64,000 nt of DNA from DASQEH01 sp035633755. Its GTDB lineage: Bacteria; Actinomycetota; Actinomycetes; Propionibacteriales; Nocardioidaceae. A program made the translations under genes and the position numbers. This document shows, in pieces, positions 8,900 through 16,361 of this stretch. The first letter of the stretch is position 1; each line of letters opens with the position of its first letter. The DNA is taken from the NCBI GenBank assembly GCA_035633755.1, contig DASQEH010000095.1, forward strand, positions 62,001 to 126,000, written 5' to 3'. The notes beneath the pieces were generated by a model. The model was not told the origin of the DNA and did not search any database. It saw only the letters and a program-made list of their open reading frames with translations.

Positions 8900-9667
8900 T
8901 CAGGCGGTCACTTCGTCGGCGGGCTCTCGGTGGCCCAGCGCCTGCCAGAACGCGGCTCGGACGCCGCTCGCCCCCCAAGCGTTCGGCTCGATGATGTTGC
9001 AGTACCACAGCTGCCGGTCACTCGGTCGGGCGTTGCTCTGGGCCGGGTTCCCCCGCGCGAGTCCATGGCCCAGGAAGCGACCGTGGATGTCGGCGACGGC
9101 GGCACCGTGCCGGCCCGCCACGGTGCGCAACGACGCGTTCAGCTCCGCCAGGACGCCCACCACATCGGGCCATGGCGGAAGGCCGACCCGGCTGGCGTCG
9201 CCAGTCCCGTCACTGGGGTCGTAGACCGTGCCCACCACCACGCTTGCTCCTGGAGCCACCACCCGGGCGAGCCGGCCGAGCGCCTCGTCAACACGCTGAG
9301 CGACGGTCGCGACGACGTCCAGAGCAGCGCGGGTGTCGCCGTAGCTCGACAGCACGTCGTTCCCGCCGATCGTCAGGGTCACCACGCGAGGGCGGAGTCC
9401 GCCCTGCTCCAAACGGGGCAGCTGGTTCATGAGCAGGCTGGTGGTGGTGCCTCCGTCCGTTGCGAGCAGTGACCAGGAGGGTGCTCCGAGGTCGTGCCCG
9501 CGCCACTCGGGGAAGTCGTCGTTGCGGTTGCTCGCCAGCAGGCTGGCACCGCCCCGGCCGGGGCCACCCGCGTACTCGTCGATCGAGATGGAGTCGCCGA
9601 GCGCCACATAGACCGGCCCGCTCGTTTCGCTGCGTTGATCCGCCATCATGGGTGTGTTCCCCGCCAA
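8900..9667 (-). CDS. Cytoplasmic SGNH/GDSL-type hydrolase
   Basis: The 255-residue protein shows block I as VALGDSISIDEY near residue 24 (nucleophile Ser in GDS) and block III as TIGGNDVLS near residue 97 (oxyanion Gly and Asn). The C-terminal Asp-x-x-His of ordinary GDSL esterases is not evident; the corresponding region reads IIEPNAWGASGVR. No signal peptide is present. A second ATG at residue 8 is a possible start. The family hydrolyses esters or removes acyl groups; the substrate is unknown. It is divergent from rsmD with 110 bases between. Confidence 0.75.
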   Translation of the reverse strand: MAGNTPMMADQRSETSGPVYVALGDSISIDEYAGGPGRGGASLLASNRNDDFPEWRGHDLGAPSWSLLATDGGTTTSLLMNQLPRLEQGGLRPRVVTLTIGGNDVLSSYGDTRAALDVVATVAQRVDEALGRLARVVAPGASVVVGTVYDPSDGTGDASRVGLPPWPDVVGVLAELNASLRTVAGRHGAAVADIHGRFLGHGLARGNPAQSNARPSDRQLWYCNIIEPNAWGASGVRAAFWQALGHREPADEVTA

Positions 9668-9777
9668 GCAGCTCGAGACACCCCTCGAGTGCGACGAAAG
9701 CGAGGCGCATCCGACGGCGTCTGACTTCGTCGTGTCCGCTCGACGAGGCTGGCCGCGGCCGTAGCCGTAGGAGACCC

Positions 9778-10359
9778 ATGACGAGGATCATTGCCGGCAG
9801 CGCCGGAGGGCGCCGGTTGCGCACTCCACCTGGCGACCGCACTCGGCCCACCTCCGACCGGGTCCGGGAAGCCTTGTTCTCCGCCCTGGAATCCGAGCTC
9901 GACACGCTGGTCGGCGCCCGCCTGGTCGACGTGTACGCCGGATCTGGTGCTGTGGGCCTGGAGGCCTGCTCGCGCGGTGCCGATCATGTGACGTTCATCG
10001 AGCGTGCTGCGGCCGCTTCCGGCCTGATCCGCACCAATGCCCGCGAGCTGGGGTTCACGTCCGTGACCGTGGTCGCTGCTGCCGCGGGCACCGCAGCGTC
10101 ACGTCCTCCTGGAAGCGGCGCGCACGACGTGGCATTCCTGGACCCGCCCTACTCGACCGATCCGAAGGAGCCGAGCGGCGTGCTCACACTCATGGCGACC
10201 CATGGATGGTTGGCTCCGGGGGCCGTCATCGTGGTCGAACGAGCGCGCCGAAGCGGCGAGTGGCGCTGGCCGGCAGGGTTCGTGCCGCTTCGTTCGAAGC
10301 GATATGGCGACACCGTCCTTTGGTACGGTCGCTTCGTCTGGCCACCCGCACTGACCTGA
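9778..10359 (+). CDS. rsmD: 16S rRNA (guanine-966-N2)-methyltransferase RsmD
   Basis: RsmD methylates G966 in the 30S subunit using S-adenosylmethionine. The 193-residue protein begins MTRIIAGSAGGRRL, typical of the family, and has the SAM-binding loop VDVYAGSGAVGLEA near residue 49 and the catalytic motif IV as LDPPY near residue 120. The ATG at 9778 follows a GTAGGAG Shine-Dalgarno. It lies 27 bases before coaD, the standard rsmD-coaD pair. Confidence 0.93.
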   Translation: MTRIIAGSAGGRRLRTPPGDRTRPTSDRVREALFSALESELDTLVGARLVDVYAGSGAVGLEACSRGADHVTFIERAAAASGLIRTNARELGFTSVTVVAAAAGTAASRPPGSGAHDVAFLDPPYSTDPKEPSGVLTLMATHGWLAPGAVIVVERARRSGEWRWPAGFVPLRSKRYGDTVLWYGRFVWPPALT

Positions 10360-10386
10360 CGGACGAGCCATGCCCAGGAGGACGCG

Positions 10387-10881
10387 ATGAGCACAGCGGT
10401 CTGCCCAGGTTCGTTCGACCCGGTCACCAACGGACACCTGGACATCGTCAGTCGCGCCGCCACGGTCTACGACCAGGTCATCGTCGCGATCTTGGTGAAC
10501 CCGGCGAAGTCAGTGGTCTTCTCCGTCGACGAGAGAATCGCGATGCTCGAGGCCGCTGCGGCTCGGCTGCAGCTAGGGAACGTCGCAGTGCTGTCCTTCG
10601 AGGGCCTCCTGGTGGACTTCTGCCGAGAGCAGGACGCCCGTGTGATCGTCAAGGGCCTGCGGGCGGCGACCGACTTCGACTATGAGCTGGCCATGGCCCA
10701 GATGAACAGCACCCTGTCGGGAGTCGAGACGGCCTTCCTGGCGACGAGTCCCCAGTGGTCGTTCCTGTCGTCCAGCCTCATCAAGGAGGTGGTGCGTTTC
10801 GGTGGTGACGTCTCCAGCCTCGTGCCACCCGAGGTCGCCGACGGACTACAGCAACGGTTGGCCCACCGAGCCGACCACTGA
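10387..10881 (+). CDS. coaD: Phosphopantetheine adenylyltransferase (coenzyme A synthesis)
   Basis: CoaD joins ATP and 4'-phosphopantetheine to give dephospho-CoA, the penultimate step of coenzyme A synthesis. At 164 residues it has the usual length. The N-terminus CPGSFDPVTNGHLDI carries the nucleotidyltransferase T/HxGH motif (TNGHL), and the C-terminal WSFLSSSLIKEV motif is also present. A GGAGG-type site (AGGAGG) lies just before the ATG. It is probably co-transcribed with rsmD. Confidence 0.97.
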   Translation: MSTAVCPGSFDPVTNGHLDIVSRAATVYDQVIVAILVNPAKSVVFSVDERIAMLEAAAARLQLGNVAVLSFEGLLVDFCREQDARVIVKGLRAATDFDYELAMAQMNSTLSGVETAFLATSPQWSFLSSSLIKEVVRFGGDVSSLVPPEVADGLQQRLAHRADH

Positions 10882-10990
10882 GGCAGCGGGAGTCCCAGGC
10901 GATTTGAGGCTGGGCAGGGCAGCCGTTACGCTGACTACGGCCTCGCAAGGGCCACTGATCTGCCAAGCCTGCCTACCGGAAGCCTCTGCG

Positions 10991-11551
10991 ATGCGTCTCG
11001 ACCCGCGTTCGCCGCTTGTCATCAACACTCACGAGCTCGGACGTCGTGCGGGTTCCATGCGGACCATGGACTTCAGCGCGCCGGCTCCGGCAGATCTGGG
11101 CATCGAGCTCATCGGTGTCCCCGAGGGATCGCCTATCACGGTGCAGTTGCGCCTGGAGGCGGTCATGGAGGGGGTACTCGCGTCCGGCCGGGCGTCGGTG
11201 ACGCTCGCGGGTGAATGTGCACGCTGTCTGGATCCGCTCGAGGACGATCTCGAGGTGAGCCTGCAGGAGCTGTACGTCTATCCCGAGAGCGACGCCGAGG
11301 AGCACGAGGCCAGCCGGCTCGAGGGAGAGCTTTTCGACCTGGAACCGGCACTGCGGGACGCGGTGGTGCTTGCACTGCCATTCGGACCGGTATGTGATCC
11401 GGACTGCCAGGGATTGTGCCTCGAGTGCGGGGCGCGCTTGTCTGACGACCCGGGCCATGCGCACGACGAGAGCATCGACCCCCGATGGGCGGTGCTGTCG
11501 GCCCTGACCAGCAATGCTGCTGACAGTCCCGTCAGCGAAGACGAGGAGTAG
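10991..11551 (+). CDS. yceD: YceD family protein (DUF177), upstream of L32
   Basis: This 186-residue protein belongs to the DUF177/YceD family, which almost always precedes rpmF and is linked to 23S rRNA or ribosome assembly. It has the family's CARCLDP motif near residue 77 and a C-terminal zinc-ribbon-like cluster CDPDCQGLCLECG near 137. I chose the ATG at 10991, where homology to the family begins; the frame is open further upstream into coaD. It is followed by rpmF after 2 bases. Confidence 0.88.
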   Translation: MRLDPRSPLVINTHELGRRAGSMRTMDFSAPAPADLGIELIGVPEGSPITVQLRLEAVMEGVLASGRASVTLAGECARCLDPLEDDLEVSLQELYVYPESDAEEHEASRLEGELFDLEPALRDAVVLALPFGPVCDPDCQGLCLECGARLSDDPGHAHDESIDPRWAVLSALTSNAADSPVSEDEE

Positions 11552-11553
11552 AA

Positions 11554-11739
11554 GTGGCTGTCCCGAAGCGGAAGATGTCGCGTAGCAACACGCGCCACCG
11601 GCGTTCGCAGTGGAAGGCCGTTGCGCCGACCCTCGTCACCTGTGCCAATCCGGCCTGCTCGTCGAAGCACCTCCCGCACCGCGCATGCCCCCAGTGCGGC
11701 CAGTACGGCGCTCGATCCGATCGCCGTCAGGTTCTCTGA
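11554..11739 (+). CDS. rpmF: Ribosomal protein L32
   Basis: The 61-residue protein starts MAVPKRKMSRSNTRHRRSQW, the L32 N-terminus, and keeps the zinc ribbon with cysteines in CANPAC and CPQCG, so it is the zinc-binding form. The GTG start follows GAGGAG by 6 bases and lies directly after the yceD stop. It forms an operon with yceD upstream and rnc downstream. Confidence 0.97.
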   Translation: MAVPKRKMSRSNTRHRRSQWKAVAPTLVTCANPACSSKHLPHRACPQCGQYGARSDRRQVL

Positions 11740-11750
11740 ATCGGCCGACG

Positions 11751-12524
11751 ATGGACCTCGCTCGCGTGATGCCCGCAAGGGCAGAGCTGTGCGTGGACCT
11801 CGGCGTACCTGATCTCGACCAGACCCTGCTGCAGCAGGCGCTGACTCACCGGTCCTTCGCCTACGAGAACGGCGGGCTACCCACTAACGAGCGGCTCGAG
11901 TTCCTCGGGGACTCCGTCCTCGGCGTCGTCGTGACCGAGTCGTTGTACCTGGCGCACCCGGACCTGTCCGAGGGTCGGCTCGCGAAGCTGCGCGCGGCGG
12001 TGGTGAACGCACGCGCCCTCGCTGACGTCGCTCGCACGCTCGGGCTCGGGGCTCACATCCTGCTCGGGCGTGGGGAGGAGACCACCGGTGGACGTGACAA
12101 GTCATCCATCCTGTCCGACACGGTCGAAGCCGTGATCGGGGCGGTCTATCTCGACCAGGGGTTCGTCGTCGCCGGAGAGGTCGTTCACCGGTTGTTCGAC
12201 CCGCTGATGGTGGCGGCCGCCGACCTGGGAGCCGGCCTCGACTGGAAGACCAGCCTGCAGGAGCTGGCCGCTGACCTTGGCCTCGGTGTGCCGCAGTACC
12301 TCATCGAGGACAGCGGACCCGACCATGAGAAGACGTTCGTCGCTCGGGTGCGCGTCGGCGACAACATGTACGGACACGGGACGGGTCGGTCGAAGAAGGA
12401 AGCCGAGCAGCAGGCCGCCGAGACCGCCTGGCGGGCGATTCGGGCACACGACCCGCTCAGGGCGGCCGCGGAGTCGCGCGACGTCGGAGGGTACGTCCCG
12501 GTCGACGAACCGCAAGCCCTCTGA
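11751..12524 (+). CDS. rnc: Ribonuclease III
   Basis: RNase III cuts double-stranded RNA, including rRNA precursors. The 257-residue protein has the signature NERLEFLGDSVLG (near residue 45) with the catalytic acidic residues, a second acidic helix SDTVEAVIGAVYLD near 123, and a C-terminal double-stranded-RNA-binding domain (about 160-235) ending GRSKKEAEQQAAETAW. I chose the ATG at 11751, 11 bases after the L32 stop; longer frames would overlap rpmF. It is followed by mutM after 4 bases. Confidence 0.96.
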   Translation: MDLARVMPARAELCVDLGVPDLDQTLLQQALTHRSFAYENGGLPTNERLEFLGDSVLGVVVTESLYLAHPDLSEGRLAKLRAAVVNARALADVARTLGLGAHILLGRGEETTGGRDKSSILSDTVEAVIGAVYLDQGFVVAGEVVHRLFDPLMVAAADLGAGLDWKTSLQELAADLGLGVPQYLIEDSGPDHEKTFVARVRVGDNMYGHGTGRSKKEAEQQAAETAWRAIRAHDPLRAAAESRDVGGYVPVDEPQAL

Positions 12525-12528
12525 CCTG

Positions 12529-13380
12529 GTGCCTGAGCTCCCCGAGGTCGAGGTCGTCCGGCGCGGCCTGCACCAGCTGGTGCTGGGGCGAGTCGTCGAC
12601 CAGGTCCGTGTACTGCACCCGAGGCCCGTTCGACGCCACCTCGCTGGGCCCGCCGACTTCGCCGCGCAGCTGACGGGCCGGCACATCACGTCGGTGCGGC
12701 GCCGCGGCAAGTACCTATGGCTTGCCCTGGACTCCGGTGACGCGGTTCTCGGTCACCTGGGAATGAGTGGCCAGCTGCTGGTGCGGCCGCGCGCCGCGAC
12801 CGAGGAGCGGCACCTGCGGGTGGTCCTGGAGCTGGCCGGTGACCTCGATGTGCGGTTCGTGGACCAGCGCATGTTCGGCGGCCTGATGATGTCTCCTGGC
12901 GGCGCTGAGCTCCCGCTGGAGATCTCCCACATTGCCCGTGACCCGCTCGATCCGGCGTTCGACGAGGTTGCCTTCGGGGCAGCTGTGCGACGGCGTCGCA
13001 CCGGTCTCAAGCGGGCGTTGCTCGACCAGACGCTGGTGTCCGGGGTGGGCAACATCTATGCCGACGAGGCGCTCTGGGCGGCCAAGCTCCACTACGCCCG
13101 GCCCACGGACACGATGCGTCGAGCAGAGGTGGTCCGTCTCCTCGACGAGGTGCGCTCGGTGATGGCCCTCGCGCTCGAACAAGGCGGCACCTCCTTCGAC
13201 GCGCTCTACGTGAACGTGAACGGCGAGTCGGGATACTTCGAGCGATCTCTGGCGGTGTACGGGCAAGCCGACAAGCCGTGTCGGCGCTGCGGGACGCCGA
13301 TTCGGCGCGACGCGTTCATGAATCGGTCGTCGTACACCTGTCCGAGGTGCCAGCCTCGCCCGCGAAGAGCCCGCTGGTAG
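12529..13380 (+). CDS. mutM: Formamidopyrimidine-DNA glycosylase
   Basis: MutM removes oxidised purines such as 8-oxoguanine. After the GTG start the protein reads PELPEVEVVRRGL; the Pro directly after the start is the catalytic nucleophile, which fixes the start at 12529. Conserved Lys (RRGKYLWL) and the helix-two-turn-helix GVGNIYADEALW follow. A C-terminal zinc finger has CRRCG and CPRCQ pairs. At 283 residues it is of normal length. The start is 4 bases after the rnc stop. Confidence 0.96.
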   Translation: MPELPEVEVVRRGLHQLVLGRVVDQVRVLHPRPVRRHLAGPADFAAQLTGRHITSVRRRGKYLWLALDSGDAVLGHLGMSGQLLVRPRAATEERHLRVVLELAGDLDVRFVDQRMFGGLMMSPGGAELPLEISHIARDPLDPAFDEVAFGAAVRRRRTGLKRALLDQTLVSGVGNIYADEALWAAKLHYARPTDTMRRAEVVRLLDEVRSVMALALEQGGTSFDALYVNVNGESGYFERSLAVYGQADKPCRRCGTPIRRDAFMNRSSYTCPRCQPRPRRARW

Positions 13381-13404
13381 CAAGCCCTGTCGTCGCTGTC
13401 GCCG

Positions 13405-13671
13405 TCAGGCCGGTGCGTGCCGAGCTCGTTGCCTGACGGCCTCGGCGACATCGGGGGGAACGGATCCGTCGGCGTTCGCCGGTGACCACTGCTCGCTGCT
13501 GACCCACTCCGAGCCACATCCCGTACACCGAAAGAGGGCCAGCAGCGCCGGGCCTGCATCAAGGTCACGCTGCTCGTCCGTTCGCAGCCAGTCACACCGC
13601 AACTGGCAGGGTTCAGAGGCCAGGCGGTTCGATCGGGGGGTGGACTCGCTCACCTTGCCATTGTGCGTCAC
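13405..13671 (-). CDS. Small hypothetical protein with a zinc-ribbon-like CxxC
   Basis: This 88-residue frame has coding-like GC3 and one compact motif, LFRCTGCGSEW near residue 48, with an earlier Cys pair C22/C26 (PCQLRC) that could complete a four-Cys zinc site. The rest is polar. The GTG at 13671 has a weak AAGGG site; a GTG at codon 7 is possible. It converges on mutM with 24 bases between. I do not recognise the family. Confidence 0.55.
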   Translation of the reverse strand: MTHNGKVSESTPRSNRLASEPCQLRCDWLRTDEQRDLDAGPALLALFRCTGCGSEWVSSEQWSPANADGSVPPDVAEAVRQRARHAPA

Positions 13672-13872
13672 CGCGGCCCTTGTACGGGGCGCAAACTGCG
13701 CTCACCCGACCGTGCGTCACGTTGCGCGTAAGTTGACCCGAACCGCGCTGGGTGTCACCCTTGGAGGACAGCGTTGATCCTGTGCCGCCTCTTCGCGTTC
13801 GCGACGCGAATGACCCGGGTAAACGATCCGGACGCTGTCTCGACTGACCTACTTGTCCCTGGAGGATGCATC

Positions 13873-14073
13873 ATGGCCAAGGCTCTTCTTGGTTACGTAG
13901 GCGCCGACAACCGCGTCGTCGACGCGCAGCGCCTCCGTCGGCGTATTGCCGACCTGGAGGCGGTGGTGCTGCGCCTGCAGGCCGAGAACGACGCGCTGAC
14001 AGCGAGGCTGCACGAGGGTGAGCTCCTCGTCGTTCCTCATGACATCACAGCTCGCGCTATCGCAGAGGCCTAG
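13873..14073 (+). CDS. Small actinobacterial coiled-coil protein
   Basis: The 66-residue protein starts MAKALLGYVGADNR and continues with a heptad-rich helix RLRRRIADLEAVVLRLQAEND. Such short LGYVG-plus-coiled-coil proteins are common in actinobacteria near mutM and smc, without known function. The ATG at 13873 has a good GGAGG (13860-13864). The frame is open back to 13774 but without a ribosome site. Confidence 0.75.
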   Translation: MAKALLGYVGADNRVVDAQRLRRRIADLEAVVLRLQAENDALTARLHEGELLVVPHDITARAIAEA

Positions 14074-14122
14074 GAGCCGCCTGAGGTTCGCCAACTCCCT
14101 CATGCGAGAGTAGTCAACCGGC

Positions 14123-14128
14123 TACTGT
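14123..14128 (+). promoter_or_regulatory. -10 box (TACTGT) giving a probable leaderless mRNA
   Basis: TACTGT ends 7 bases before the ATG at 14136, and no Shine-Dalgarno is present. A transcript would begin at the start codon. Confidence 0.5.
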
Positions 14129-14135
14129 AGGTAAT

Positions 14136-16178
14136 ATGAGGGTTGCGGTGAGGGCCGCATACTCACCGCGTCACGCCCGCACCGCCGCTGAAGCGGTGCG
14201 CCCGCAGTACCGGCCTCAGATCGACGGCATCCGCGCACTGGCCGTCGGGGCCGTACTGCTGTTCCACCTCGGGTTCGGATGGATCCCGGGCGGCTTCATC
14301 GGTGTCGATGTCTTCTTCGTCCTGTCCGGCTACCTCATCTCGGGGTTGCTGTTGACGGAGCTGCAGGGGTCGGGGTCGATCCGATTGGGCCGCTTCTACG
14401 CCCGCCGCGCCCGGCGACTGCTTCCGGCAGCCTGGGTGGTCATCGTCTTCACGGTGCTCGTGGCCCGGTCCGACGCCTCACCTCTCCAGTTCGAGCACCT
14501 CAGGCGTCACGCCATGTCCGCGACCCTGTATGTCGCCAACTGGGACTGGGCGAGCGTGGAGCGGGGGTACTTCGCCACGGACACCGCGCCCAGCCCACTG
14601 ATCCATTTCTGGTCGCTGGCAGTCGAGGAGCAGTTCTACCTGGTGTGGCCGGTGCTTGTGCTGGCCAGCGTCTGGATCGCTCGGCGAACGCGATGGTCCC
14701 TGTGCGCTGTACTCGCCGCCACCTTCCTCATCGTCACGGTGGTCAGCATCGCGTTCGCGGTCGCATCGGCGCCGTCGGACGCCGCGTTCTACGGCACCCA
14801 CACCAGAGCCTTCGAGCTCTCGGCCGGTGGGCTGCTCGCGGTGTGGTTCCGGCGGCCGAGGCGACGACCGGCGCGACGGCGCTGGCTCACCCATGTCACG
14901 GCTGTCGTGCTCACGGTCGCCGGGGCCGGGGCACTCGGGTACCTCGTGCTGGAGGTGTCGGGGTCTACTGGCTACCCGGGACGGGCCGCGGTCGTCGTGA
15001 CGGCGGCCTCCGTGCTCCTTATTGCGGGTGTCGACCTGGCCGACGGCACCGTGCCAGCACGAATCCTCGGGTCGACCATCCCGGTCTGGATCGGCAAGCT
15101 GTCGTACAGCATCTATCTGTGGCACTGGCCACTCATCGTCTTCTGGAAGAACGACCTCCCCACGGCAAACCTGGTGGCAGCCATTCTGGTGGCCTCCGTC
15201 CTCAGCTACAGCTTGGTGGAGCAGCCAGTACGACGTCAGCTGTGGACGGGACGGGCATACTGGCCGGTCGCCGTCACGGGACTGGCAGTGTCATGCCTCC
15301 TCGGGCTCCTCGCCATCCCGCTGGCCCTGCAGAACTCTCCGCAGGAGCTCCAAGTGCTGGCGGCGCGGTATGACATCGCAACGCCACCGTCGTCCTGCCC
15401 GTACGCCGGAGACGAGTGGCCGTCGCCGTCGAAGTCGGACGCCTGCGTGCTCGTCCGGGGCACCGGCCCCACGGTCCTCCTCGTTGGCGACTCTCACGCC
15501 CAGATGTGGGCTCCCGCCCTTATCCGCATCGCCACCACGTCCAACTGGCGGCTGCTCAGCATGACGCGCTCCCAATGCGTGCCGACCGACTTCACCATCG
15601 CTCGCCCGAGGAGGGATGCTGCGGCCACCACCACCACCATGGGTCAGGCCTGCACCGCCTGGAGGCACGTGGCGTACCCCGCAGCGGTCGAACGCTATGA
15701 CCCCGACTTCGTGGTCGTCGGTGCCAGGCCGCAGATCTATGACATCGCGACTCGTGCCGGAGTCGTTCGGCAGGCAGACCCTGGCTTCGACAGGTTGTGG
15801 CGGCGATCGTGGCAGCAGCCGATCGAGACCCTCACCGCCGGTGGAGCCGAGCTGCTCGTGATGGCGCCGGTGCCGACGATGCCGGCCTGGCTGTCGACCT
15901 GCCTGGCGACTCCGGGACGCCCGTGCAACGTCCGCGCCGCCCGAGACGCTGACACCGCGCACGCGGCCTCGGCCGTGCGTCGAATCGTTCGCCGGGCGCC
16001 GCGAGCCGACCTGCTCGACGTGCAGTCACTGGTCTGTCCCGACGGGATGTGCCCCGGGCGCATCGGTGGAGTCATCGTCCACCAGAACCGCAGCCATGTG
16101 ACAGCGACGTTCGCGGCAGCTCAGGCCGCGGCGTTCGGACGACTGCTCGCGTCCCGAGGTGTTCCCGTCGCCCTGTGA
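14136..16178 (+). CDS. OafA/YrhL-like membrane O-acyltransferase with C-terminal SGNH domain
   Basis: Residues about 27-385 form the acyltransferase-3 membrane domain: RPQIDGIRALAVGAVLLFHL near 28 has the active-site His, and GVDVFFVLSGYLIS and FWSLAVEEQFYLVWP follow. From about residue 445 there is an extracytoplasmic SGNH domain with LLVGDSHAQMW. Such 680-residue fusions O-acetylate envelope polysaccharides or peptidoglycan: the membrane part moves the acyl group across, and the SGNH part places it on the glycan. The exact glycan is unknown. The first 25 residues are less conserved, so a later start is possible, but the -10 box 7 bases upstream favours 14136. Confidence 0.88.
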   Translation: MRVAVRAAYSPRHARTAAEAVRPQYRPQIDGIRALAVGAVLLFHLGFGWIPGGFIGVDVFFVLSGYLISGLLLTELQGSGSIRLGRFYARRARRLLPAAWVVIVFTVLVARSDASPLQFEHLRRHAMSATLYVANWDWASVERGYFATDTAPSPLIHFWSLAVEEQFYLVWPVLVLASVWIARRTRWSLCAVLAATFLIVTVVSIAFAVASAPSDAAFYGTHTRAFELSAGGLLAVWFRRPRRRPARRRWLTHVTAVVLTVAGAGALGYLVLEVSGSTGYPGRAAVVVTAASVLLIAGVDLADGTVPARILGSTIPVWIGKLSYSIYLWHWPLIVFWKNDLPTANLVAAILVASVLSYSLVEQPVRRQLWTGRAYWPVAVTGLAVSCLLGLLAIPLALQNSPQELQVLAARYDIATPPSSCPYAGDEWPSPSKSDACVLVRGTGPTVLLVGDSHAQMWAPALIRIATTSNWRLLSMTRSQCVPTDFTIARPRRDAAATTTTMGQACTAWRHVAYPAAVERYDPDFVVVGARPQIYDIATRAGVVRQADPGFDRLWRRSWQQPIETLTAGGAELLVMAPVPTMPAWLSTCLATPGRPCNVRAARDADTAHAASAVRRIVRRAPRADLLDVQSLVCPDGMCPGRIGGVIVHQNRSHVTATFAAAQAAAFGRLLASRGVPVAL

Positions 16179-16361
16179 GCCCCACTCGCAGCTGCAAGCG
16201 ACAGTCTGAGACAGCGGCAACTGAGCGTGCGGAAGCTCCAGCCCGCGGCAGCATGAGGTGACCCACGGCGTGGTGAGCCGGTTATGTCCGAAGTCGCGGC
16301 TAGTGTCGAAGCGGTCTTCCCCGGCTGACAGGCGCCCAGCGCCTGGCGAAGGAGCACCGCG

